From WJMT01 sp964624145 (GTDB lineage: Bacteria > Acidobacteriota > Aminicenantia > Aminicenantales > Aminicenantaceae), in the NCBI GenBank assembly GCA_964624145.1, contig CAZUXT010000006.1, positions 62,001 to 126,000 of the forward strand: a stretch of DNA of 64,000 bases, given 5' to 3'. The notes under the pieces are model-generated. The model saw only the letters and a list, made by a program, of their open reading frames with translations. It ran no database searches and was not told the origin of the DNA. Made by a program: the position numbers and the translations under genes. The first letter of the stretch is position 1. Each line of letters begins with the position of its first letter. This document shows positions 28,095 to 35,862 of the stretch, piece by piece.

Positions 28095-29311
28095 TTCTTA
28101 CAGTCTAGTTTATAAATAAAATAGAATGACAAAAAAATAATAAGCATAAATAGTATAAAAAACAATCTAAATCCGAATCCAGTAATGATCCAGCCACTTA
28201 GAAGTGGAAATACAACAGGGAGGATGTTGCCCGCGCCGGACAATCCAGTGTATAATGCCCTGTTCTTATTATTGGTAACTTCTAATAAAATTCCATTGCT
28301 CGCAACAGTATGAATGGCAAAAACAAGGCCCCCCGCCAAAAAAATGTGCGGGAAAAGTATAGATCCTGGCAGCATTAAGATAGACAAGGGAATAAGGATA
28401 GCAATAACGGAAGTAATGTACAACATGTATCGGTATTTTACTTTTTTAGAATAATAAAAAAGTATGCTGCCAGCTAGAACACCCCCAATTACCTTTAGAA
28501 GCAGAAAGTTACCAATGTCTTGACTCCCCGCAGATAAATTTTCCTTGGCATAAAGGATTAAAAAAGGCATCAAAACTAGAGAAACTCCCTGAGTATTTAT
28601 CAAAAAAACATAATTTTTTAATTTTTTATTGAGGCGGATTTCATGGGTAATAATTTGTATAAATTTCACAAGCCCCTTAATTTTGAAATTGGGTGCAGGA
28701 ATTTCCTTGATTTTCCAGAAGCCCAACGATGCTATCCCCAGGAGTACGGCAGCAATGAAAAATAATGTGGAATAATTCAGGGGGTAACCGTATGCTATCA
28801 GGACTCTCCTTGCAAGAAATGCTGATAAAAAAACAATGATACTGGAAATGACTTGTTGGATAGAGAAAAAAGATTTTCTTTTCTCCTGCAATACGGATTT
28901 CCCCAAAATATCAATATAATTGATGTTTGCAAAAGCACCACTTAATGAAAATAGGGAAATCAAAATAAAAATGGACCAAACGATAAAACTATCATTTACA
29001 TAAGATGAAAAATAAAATAATAACGCCATTCCAGCAAGAGCAAAAACACGAGTGTTAATTCCTCCTAATAAGTAACATTTCTTTGAAGATCGATTATTCA
29101 AAAACGGGGCAAAAAATAGTTGGGCAAATTTTCCTCCACCTAACATGATTGCTGTTAGTATTCCAACTTGAAGTGAGTTGCCGCCTGCATCAACCATCAT
29201 AGCGGGGATAATGATGTCCACATCCATGAAATTTTTAGCCAGCGCCAGGAAAACAGCGTGCCATAAAAAGGAATAATAATTGCGTTTTGATATCTGTTTA
29301 TTTAATTCCAC
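28091..29311 (-). CDS. Major facilitator superfamily transporter
   Basis: A 406-residue membrane protein with about twelve hydrophobic segments and the MFS loop (KFAQLFFAPFLNNRSSKKCYLLGG, about 61-84). The segment SLVLMPFLILYAKENLSAGSQDIGNFLLL starts the second half. The substrate is not predictable. It lies 35 bases downstream of the ZIP transporter and overlaps the methyltransferase-NifX gene, so it is in one operon with metal-related genes. Export of a metal complex or a methylated product is an inference from context only. Confidence 0.85.
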   Translation of the reverse strand: MELNKQISKRNYYSFLWHAVFLALAKNFMDVDIIIPAMMVDAGGNSLQVGILTAIMLGGGKFAQLFFAPFLNNRSSKKCYLLGGINTRVFALAGMALLFYFSSYVNDSFIVWSIFILISLFSLSGAFANINYIDILGKSVLQEKRKSFFSIQQVISSIIVFLSAFLARRVLIAYGYPLNYSTLFFIAAVLLGIASLGFWKIKEIPAPNFKIKGLVKFIQIITHEIRLNKKLKNYVFLINTQGVSLVLMPFLILYAKENLSAGSQDIGNFLLLKVIGGVLAGSILFYYSKKVKYRYMLYITSVIAILIPLSILMLPGSILFPHIFLAGGLVFAIHTVASNGILLEVTNNKNRALYTGLSGAGNILPVVFPLLSGWIITGFGFRLFFILFMLIIFLSFYFIYKLDCKK

Positions 29312-29346
29312 TTAATAAGTCCTTTAAAACTACAGCTTTATTACGA

Positions 29347-30168
29347 CTATCCAAAGGCAACATCAAGTATCATCATTAGCGAAAAACCAATCATTGCACC
29401 CATAGTTGCTAAATCAATATTGCCTGAAATTTGAGACTCAGGAACCACATCTTCGATCACGACAAAAATCATGGCTCCAGCAGCGAATCCCAAAGCATAA
29501 GGAAGTATAGGATTTACCAGAATAACTACTGCAGCTCCAATAACACCTGCGATCGGTTCAACTATTCCGGATAACTGTCCATACCAAAAGCTTTTCAAGC
29601 GGGACATTCCTTCCCGTCTGAGAGGCATGGAAACCGCAAGCCCTTCTGGAAAATTTTGAATCCCAATACCTATTGCCAGTGTAATTGCACCGATCAAAGT
29701 AACAGAAGGAAAACCAGCAGCAAGAGCGCCAAAGGCAACTCCAACCGCAAGGCCTTCGGGTATATTGTGTAAAGTTATCGCCATAATTAGTAAGGTAGTT
29801 TTTCGCCAACTCGTTTTAAGACCCTCAGCATCCTCCAAAGCATGGCTAAGGTGAAGATGAGGAAGTATTCTATCTGCAATCCTTAAAAAGATACCTCCTC
29901 CGAGAAAACCTGCCGCAGCCGGAAACCAAGCTGGAATTTCTTTGCCTGCGGACATCTCGATAGCTGGAGCCAATAATGACCAAAAACTAGCAGCAATCAT
30001 CACTCCGCCGGCAAAGCCGAGCATGCCGTCGAGTAGTTTTCTGCTCGCCTGTTTAGCCATGAATACGGTTGCTGCCCCAAGAGCAGTCACTGCCCAGGTA
30101 AAGACGGTTGCAAACAGAGCCTGAATTATAGGATGAAAATTTTTTAAAAAATCTACTATGTTTCCCAT
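29347..30168 (-). CDS. ZIP family (GufA-like) divalent metal transporter
   Basis: A 273-residue membrane protein with about eight segments. The ZIP metal-binding helices are clear: TLHNIPEGLAVGVAFG (about 131-146), NFPEGLAVSMPL (about 172-183) and the GIVEPIAGVIGA segment. A His-rich loop, LPHLHLSHALEDAEG, lies near 101-115. ZIP proteins move zinc, iron or manganese into the cytoplasm; the exact ion is not known. It follows the DUF134 regulator gene by about 70 bases and probably begins the transport part of the operon. Confidence 0.93.
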   Translation of the reverse strand: MGNIVDFLKNFHPIIQALFATVFTWAVTALGAATVFMAKQASRKLLDGMLGFAGGVMIAASFWSLLAPAIEMSAGKEIPAWFPAAAGFLGGGIFLRIADRILPHLHLSHALEDAEGLKTSWRKTTLLIMAITLHNIPEGLAVGVAFGALAAGFPSVTLIGAITLAIGIGIQNFPEGLAVSMPLRREGMSRLKSFWYGQLSGIVEPIAGVIGAAVVILVNPILPYALGFAAGAMIFVVIEDVVPESQISGNIDLATMGAMIGFSLMMILDVAFG

Positions 30169-30239
30169 TTTATCTCTACATTAATCTTTATTTATAACAA
30201 CCTGAACATTAATATGTTTTATTGTTTTCGTTACTCTTC

Positions 30240-30671
30240 CTAAGAACCTATTAAATAACCTGTAATTCCGGCTGCCAAACTCAACAGGTTTTTAGAATTA
30301 CATTCCGGACATTCGGTCATAGATGTTGCTATGCTTATTTTGAACATATACCTACAATTTTGACAAAAAATTACGTTATCACGGAAATGAATGTTTCCTC
30401 CTTCAATGTACAGCTCTTTCCCTTCAATAAGAAATTGGGCGATTATCTTGCGTGCTTTCTTAATAAGACGCGAAAAAGTAGAACGGGATATTTCCATTTC
30501 CAGAGCAGCTTCTGCATGATCCAACCCTAGGTAATCCGCCAGCCTGATGGCTTCATACTCATCCAAAGCGAGCGGAAGTCGCTGCAAAGTGCTTCTCATA
30601 ATTCCAGCCGCTTTATAAGAGGAGTGCAATGGCGGACAATGTACCATTTTCTGTTTTTTAGAACGCGCCAT
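30240..30671 (-). CDS. DUF134/UPF0251 family DNA-binding protein
   Basis: 143 residues. The segment LPLALDEYEAIRLADYLGLDHAEAALEMEISRSTFSRLIKKARKI (about 32-76) is the family's sigma-70-region-4-like helix-turn-helix. The C-terminal part has two CxxC pairs (C103/C106 and C121/C124), as in a zinc ribbon. DUF134 proteins often lie next to NifX-like proteins, and a metal- or redox-sensing regulator is a reasonable idea. It is the first gene of this operon, and a dyad at 30708-30740 sits in its upstream region. Confidence 0.85.
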   Translation of the reverse strand: MARSKKQKMVHCPPLHSSYKAAGIMRSTLQRLPLALDEYEAIRLADYLGLDHAEAALEMEISRSTFSRLIKKARKIIAQFLIEGKELYIEGGNIHFRDNVIFCQNCRYMFKISIATSMTECPECNSKNLLSLAAGITGYLIGS

Positions 30672-30707
30672 ATTTTAGCCTTAACAATTATTCCTAATAG
30701 TCACATG

Positions 30708-30740
30708 CTTATTATATTGCACTTATGTGCATAATATAAG
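30708..30740. promoter_or_regulatory. Dyad upstream of the DUF134 gene, candidate autoregulatory operator
   Basis: An A+T-rich inverted repeat, TATATTGCAC with GTGCATAATATA around a TTAT centre, the second arm two bases longer. It lies 37 bases upstream of the DUF134 start codon. Operator use is inferred from position and symmetry. The surrounding 30672-30860 holds no gene. Confidence 0.45.
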
Positions 30741-30860
30741 TTTTTTAGTAATAATTTAACAATTGAGGAGTGCCAATATCGACTCAGGAATTATCCAGGC
30801 TAATTGTAATCTATCATTATTTTCCTATCCTCATCGAGCAGATATGATGCAACTTTTTTT

Positions 30861-30995
30861 GTTACCTTTATTGAAGACCATAAAGTCATAGACAAGATCA
30901 TCAAACATCTTAATCTGACTTTTAAGACTGAACGACCCCCGCCTCCTCAAGCTCAGCTCCGAATAGCAGCTGAGGATAGATTCGAATACATTTGA
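30861..30995 (+). pseudogene. Second IS91-family transposase C-terminal fragment
   Basis: The last 43 or so codons of the same transposase type as at 26042-26414: TFIEDHKVIDKIIKHLNLTFK...RPPPPQ...EDRFEYI, ending in TGA at 30993-30995. No transposase sequence precedes it, so this copy was truncated at its 5' side where the cargo begins. Confidence 0.8.
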
Positions 30996-31212
30996 TGCAC
31001 TTGTCCCTCTAATTCAAGCCCAAGGGAGATCTTTATTCTTTGTGTGGCACTATTAGAGTGATTTTCTGATATTCTCTCTTTTTGTGGGTTGCTTGTTGAC
31101 CGGACGTGTTTTTTGTGTGTATTATTAATGATGAAGTTGCTTAGAGGGCGAAAATTTGATGAAATGGAGGGAAAATTATCATCAACAAAAAAACCAATTT
31201 CCTATCTTTCAG
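30865..31212 (+). repeat. Direct repeat copy B (IS91-like 3' end)
   Basis: The partner of 26284-26631, same strand and same length. After it, 31213-31243 is a short spacer before the broken oxidoreductase gene. Both copies end within two or three bases of the same position (CTATCTTT followed by TAG or CAG), which marks the likely right end of the parent element. Confidence 0.85.
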
Positions 31213-31243
31213 CCTGGACTTTTTAAACAGAGAAAATTGACGG

Positions 31244-32388
31244 TTACGTATTCCCTTTCTGCAGGTCCTCCATTACTTTGGAGAAGCAGATCAGGCCGCT
31301 GGGAATACAGGCTCCGTAGCCTCCGCCCGGATAGGTCCAGGCTCCTGAGTCGAGGCACTCACAGAAAAAGAATCCATTCTTTTCAGATAGGACTCGAGAT
31401 AATCCTTTTCATCCAACATCTTTGTGAAGGTGTCAAAAGAGTTTGCATTTGAGATCACGAATTTACCCAGATATTCCTTTCCATCCTCGGTTCGGACTCC
31501 ATAGGCGGTATGGTCTTTTGTGAGTATTTTGGCGACTCTCGTGTTGCACTTAATCTCCCCTCCTTTGTTCTTAATGAGACTGGCAAAAGCATTGCTGATC
31601 TTTTGGGAAGTGCCGATGGGATAATACCCTCCTTCTTCCAGATATCCTATGAGCGGCATGGCATAATAGAACGTCGAAAGCTTAGACGGGGGGAGGCCAA
31701 AATATCCCCACAAAGCTGAAATAATGGTTTTAAGCTTTGGGTCTTCGATGCGCTCATCCACCATGGCTCCCCATGTCCGGTTAAAATTTTTGAACAGAAA
31801 GGGGAATTCCTGAGGAAAGGTGTTCATATCCACCTGGCCCCCTGAGCTTTGATATTTATTCAAATCCTCAGTAAGGCCTTCTATATCCGCAAAAAGACCT
31901 TTGATGCCTTCTTTTTCTTCAGGAAAGTGATTCTGGAGGATTTTGATATAACCCGGGACATCTCTATGAGGGACCCTGATGTCGTGTTCCGGATAAATCG
32001 TTCGGTACAGTATTTTATGCGGAACAAAGGTGATGTCCTGTATCTCGGGAAATCCTGAGATCAAATTGGGGATTCCGTTTCTTAAACCCACAGTCGTAGA
32101 ATGGAGCGAAACATCAAAGGTAAAACCACCCTCCCGCTGAAAGGAAGTGGCATACCCTCCTTGAATATACTTCTGTTCCAAGACCAAGGGTTTGAATCCT
32201 TGTCTGGCAAAGGCTGCAGCGCAGCTCAACCCACCCAGGCCAGCTCCGATGATGATGGCATCATAGCTTCCGCTATCGGACTTCTCCTGATCTCCTCTGG
32301 GAAACACATTCCAATCCCAGGCTATAAGGGGAATACCGGCTAAAAAAGATTTAAGAAATTCCCGTCTCTCCAAAGTGATTTTAGACAT
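31244..32388 (-). pseudogene. CrtI/phytoene desaturase-like FAD oxidoreductase, internally deleted
   Basis: The N-terminal 345 or so residues are well preserved: a twin-arginine export signal (LERREFLKSFLAG), the FAD motif DAIIIGAGLGGLSCAAAFARQG, and TSFQREGGFTFDVS. In frame the protein then runs to an abnormal end at 31291. In the next frame the genuine C terminus is found, GAWTYPGGGYGACIPSGLICFSK, with a TAA at 31244. A segment of perhaps 120-150 residues plus the reading frame has been lost near 31340-31360. The gene is likely non-functional. It lies immediately beside the IS91-like region, so the deletion may be linked to its activity. Confidence 0.75.
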
Positions 32389-32593
32389 GATGAGGCCTCC
32401 TTTCTGAGCAATACTACATTATGCTTTTATTTGAAAAAGAGTCAACATTTTCTTTGCTCAAGGCTTTGTCTTCCTGCTGGAGATCACTCCGGAAAAAAAT
32501 ATGAGCCAATCAGAGAAGCTTCTCAACTGATATTTGAAGTTTTTACAGTTCTGTTATATCATCCTTTTATTCTTAAAACGGAGAGAAAGCCAA

Positions 32594-33748
32594 ATGAAAA
32601 TATCATACCTTGTGCCTGCCGCTATTTCCTTTTATCTGCTTTTCTCTATGGTCTCTATTTCAGTCAGCCAGGCAATGCTCGGTATTGCGTTCATACTCTG
32701 GATCATTTATATGATAAAATCAAAACAAAAAATTACATTCCCCGGCTTTTTCTGGGCTCTCCTTGCCTATAGTTTTCTTTCCCTTGTGGCCTGTGTCTTT
32801 TCTGATAATCCCGAGGTCAGTTTCATAGACAGCCGCGAACTGCTTCTGTTTCTCATTGTCCCCATTATCTATACAGGCTTCCAAAAGATAAAAGATATCC
32901 GAATGTCAAACCTGGCCCTTCTTGCATCGGGACTGGTCAGTATCTTGTTTTCATTTTTCATCTTCCTGTTCAAGTATGAACCGGGAGAAAGGATATCCGG
33001 ATTTATGGGGCATTATATGACACAGGCAGGCCTTCTGCTTTTGTTTGCCACCCTGGCGCTCAGCATGCTTCTTTTTTCTCATAATAAAACAAGATACCTC
33101 TGGGGCGCCGCATTTTTTGTTTCCTCCATAGCCCTTGTGCTGACTCTGACCAGAAACGCATGGGTCGGCCTAGTGGTCGCTGCCTTTGTGCTTCTGCTTC
33201 TCTACAAACCCAAGTTTGTGGCACTGCTTCCCATAGTCCTGGCGCTGGCATTTTTTGTATGCCCGAAAGGCATAAAGCAGAGAGCGCTGAGCGTTTTCAG
33301 CCTGAGAAGCTACTCAAACGCCATTAGAATAGAATATATAAAAACAGGATGGGAAATCATAAAGGAATATCCTCTCTTCGGTACAGGGCCTGATACAGTG
33401 GATGTGATCTTTCAAAATCCCAAATACGACCTTTCAGAGGATGCCCGCAACAATGTTCATCTTCACAATAACATCATTCAGATCGCTGCCGAAAGAGGCC
33501 TTTTTACCGTTCTGGCATGGCTGGCATTTCTAATATGGGCTTTCATCTCCCTGATGAAATTGACCAAGAACAGGGATCCTTCCCTTTTCCCATTCACAGC
33601 CGCTGCTTTAGCCGGCCTCCTGGCTCTTTTTGCCGCAGGACTCTTTGAATACAACTTCGGTGACTCAGAAGTCGTCACACTTTTTCTGTATTTGATAACC
33701 ATGCCGTTTGCCGCCGAGAGGATACTCAAGTTACAAGAAAACAAATAA
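32594..33748 (+). CDS. waaL: O-antigen ligase family protein
   Basis: About 384 residues and roughly ten to twelve membrane segments. The late periplasmic loop contains the Wzy/WaaL signature region GTGPDTVDVIF...DARNNVHLHNNIIQIAAERGL (about 265-300), with the conserved arginine and histidine. It would attach O-antigen to the lipid A core on the periplasmic face. I use ATG at 32594 because GGAGAG is eight bases upstream. It is followed directly by a PHP protein and rfaE1, which keeps it in an envelope context. The related Wzy polymerase is the main alternative. Confidence 0.8.
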   Translation: MKISYLVPAAISFYLLFSMVSISVSQAMLGIAFILWIIYMIKSKQKITFPGFFWALLAYSFLSLVACVFSDNPEVSFIDSRELLLFLIVPIIYTGFQKIKDIRMSNLALLASGLVSILFSFFIFLFKYEPGERISGFMGHYMTQAGLLLLFATLALSMLLFSHNKTRYLWGAAFFVSSIALVLTLTRNAWVGLVVAAFVLLLLYKPKFVALLPIVLALAFFVCPKGIKQRALSVFSLRSYSNAIRIEYIKTGWEIIKEYPLFGTGPDTVDVIFQNPKYDLSEDARNNVHLHNNIIQIAAERGLFTVLAWLAFLIWAFISLMKLTKNRDPSLFPFTAAALAGLLALFAAGLFEYNFGDSEVVTLFLYLITMPFAAERILKLQENK

Positions 33749-33749
33749 A

Positions 33750-34895
33750 ATGGCAAAAATACGAAAAAAGGTTCTTCTGTCGCTCCTTTGTCTGTTTGCT
33801 TTGTATATTGTCTGGCTCTCTTTCCAATTCATAAGCTTTAGGACGTATAAGACTCCTGAAGAGCCATCCAGCACGCTCGAAATAAAGGGAGCCTATCATA
33901 TCCATTCCACTTTTTCTGACGGTAAAAAAAGCGTGGAAAAAATCGCGGAGGCGGCCGCCCGGTCATCCCTCGACTTCTGCATTCTGACAGACCATGGGAG
34001 CCCCAATTATGAAAGCATGAACAGCCAGGGATGGAAAAATGGAGTGCTCGTTCTGGCAGGAAGCGAGCTTTCCGTAAACAGGGGACACCTCGTGGCGCTG
34101 GACTTTAAGGAACCCCCGGAAAACTTCTCCCAGAATGCGGAATCCGCCTCATACAGGATAAACCAGCTTAATGGATTCTCTATCATCGCACATCCCTATT
34201 CGAAAACACACTGGACCTGGGGGAAACATGCCGGCTATTCAGGCATAGAAATTATCAATGCCGATTCCATGTTTAAAAGAAATTATATTTACCTCCTTGC
34301 TTACCTTCCCGCACTGCTCATCAAGCCTGAGCTTCCCCTGTTGAAAATGATGAAGTATCCCAATAAAAATCTCAGAAAATGGGACATGCTTAATAAGGAG
34401 TTCATTGTGTATGGTTATTACAGTACGGATGCTCACCTGCTCTATAAACCACTTTTCTCTCTGCTTAGAATCCATGTGCCTTTGGAAGAAATCCTATCTA
34501 CAGATTTTGTAAAAGCAAAAAACCAAATCTTCCATGCTCTTCGAAACGGCTGTTTCTATAACAGCATTGACGCAGCAGCACCGGCGGACGGCTTCCGTTT
34601 CTGGGGAGAGGAAGGAAAAAAGAGGATATACATGGGTGAATCTCATTCATTTAATAAATCCATCTCTCTTTTTATAAAAACTCCGGACTCCAGAGCCTGC
34701 AGAACCGTTCTAATCCATAACGGAAATCCTGTGCTCATTGACTCCAATAACTCTGTTTCCTTTAACCCCCTTGAACCAGGAGTGTACCGTGTGGAAGTCT
34801 ATCTTCAGGAAAAAACTCCGTTGAGCAAAAAATGCCCCTGGATCCTTTCCAATCCGATTTTTCTTCAGGAGAAAACACATGGAACAAATCAATAG
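33750..34895 (+). CDS. Membrane-anchored PHP-domain phosphoesterase-like protein
   Basis: About 381 residues. An N-terminal transmembrane helix (KKVLLSLLCLFALYIVWLSFQF) is followed by a PHP metal-dependent hydrolase domain: GAYHIHSTFSDGKKS, FCILTDHG, LAGSELSVNRGHLVALDF and FSIIAHPYS. These supply the His and acidic ligands of a multi-metal centre. The C-terminal third is a beta-rich extension. The domain probably faces the periplasm or outer face of the inner membrane. Its substrate is unknown; a sugar phosphate or lipid-linked phosphate would fit its position between waaL and rfaE1. It starts one base after the waaL stop and overlaps rfaE1 by 17 bases. Confidence 0.75.
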   Translation: MAKIRKKVLLSLLCLFALYIVWLSFQFISFRTYKTPEEPSSTLEIKGAYHIHSTFSDGKKSVEKIAEAAARSSLDFCILTDHGSPNYESMNSQGWKNGVLVLAGSELSVNRGHLVALDFKEPPENFSQNAESASYRINQLNGFSIIAHPYSKTHWTWGKHAGYSGIEIINADSMFKRNYIYLLAYLPALLIKPELPLLKMMKYPNKNLRKWDMLNKEFIVYGYYSTDAHLLYKPLFSLLRIHVPLEEILSTDFVKAKNQIFHALRNGCFYNSIDAAAPADGFRFWGEEGKKRIYMGESHSFNKSISLFIKTPDSRACRTVLIHNGNPVLIDSNNSVSFNPLEPGVYRVEVYLQEKTPLSKKCPWILSNPIFLQEKTHGTNQ

Positions 34896-35847
34896 AAAAA
34901 GACTGGAAGATATCATAAGCAAATTCAAAAACCGGCGAGTGCTTGTCCTCGGGGACATAATGCTTGACCGGTACACATGGGGAACAGTGGAACGTATCTC
35001 ACCTGAAGCTCCTGTTCCTGTCGTCCGTGTCGGCAAAGATACACTCTGTCTCGGAGGGGCCGGAAATGTCTACCATAACTTAAAAAGCCTTGGGTCCTCC
35101 CCTGTTTTAATGGGCACAGTAGGTGAAGATGAAAGCGGGAAATGGATCAAAAAGAATTTGGGCTATAAAGAAAGTATTTACACGATAAAAAACAGGCCCA
35201 CCACCACCAAGACAAGGATCATCGCGCACCAGCAGCAGATAGTCAGGGTGGACAAAGAAGTCAACCAATCCATACCCCAAGAAACAAACAACCGGATGCT
35301 CAAGTTCCTGCAAAAAGAAGACTATGAAGGTATCGTAATATCCGACTATAATAAGGGCGTTGTCAATGAACATATCATGAAGGGCCTTCTGTCCTTTTCC
35401 CGAAAAAGAGATATCCCTGTGTTTGTGGACCCGAAAATCGAAAACATAGCCCTTTTCACTCCCATAACCCTTCTCACTCCAAACCACTTTGAAACAGCAG
35501 CCATGGTCAATCATCCCTGTGAGAAGGACGAGGAAGTGGAAAAAGCAGGCATGGAGATCTTTTCTCAGATCTCAGTGAAATATTTGATCATAAAGCGGGG
35601 GAAAAAGGGGGTGACTGTGATAGATGAAAATAAAAAGTCTGTCCACATTCCCACCATAGCCAAAGAAGTCTATGATGTGACAGGAGCTGGCGATACAGTC
35701 ATTGCCGCAGCAAGTCTGGCTCTTCTCTCCGGCGCCTCCATACAGGAAGCTGCTTTTCTGGCAAACGCAGCCGCAGGAATCGTGGTCGGAAAGATAGGTA
35801 CAGCCGTGGTTACTCCCCAAGAGCTGTCAAGCCTGATCAAAGAGTAA
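34879..35847 (+). CDS. rfaE1: D-glycero-beta-D-manno-heptose-7-phosphate kinase (PfkB family)
   Basis: 322 residues. VLVLGDIMLDRYTWGTVERISPEAPVPVVRV at the start and YDVTGAGDTVIAAASLAL near the end are the signatures of the HldE/RfaE kinase domain. It phosphorylates heptose 7-phosphate at C1 in ADP-heptose synthesis. There is no adenylyltransferase domain, so this is the single-domain form and the adenylyltransferase should be encoded elsewhere. It ends the waaL-PHP-rfaE1 unit and stops 15 bases from the convergent purF. Confidence 0.9.
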   Translation: MEQINRKRLEDIISKFKNRRVLVLGDIMLDRYTWGTVERISPEAPVPVVRVGKDTLCLGGAGNVYHNLKSLGSSPVLMGTVGEDESGKWIKKNLGYKESIYTIKNRPTTTKTRIIAHQQQIVRVDKEVNQSIPQETNNRMLKFLQKEDYEGIVISDYNKGVVNEHIMKGLLSFSRKRDIPVFVDPKIENIALFTPITLLTPNHFETAAMVNHPCEKDEEVEKAGMEIFSQISVKYLIIKRGKKGVTVIDENKKSVHIPTIAKEVYDVTGAGDTVIAAASLALLSGASIQEAAFLANAAAGIVVGKIGTAVVTPQELSSLIKE

Positions 35848-35862
35848 CAGCTCCTATTCAGA

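Larger units (their letters stand above)
26039..31243. mobile_element. Decayed IS91-like composite region carrying a metal-linked operon
   Basis: The region starts at a degenerate IS91-type transposase fragment (26042-26414) and ends just after the second copy of its 3' terminal sequence (30865-31212). In between is a five-gene minus-strand operon (26628-30671). The two terminal sequences are in direct orientation, as IS91/ISCR copies often are when they move neighbouring DNA by one-ended rolling-circle transposition. No complete transposase and no target-site duplication are present, so the region is probably not active. The outer limits are approximate. Confidence 0.65.
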
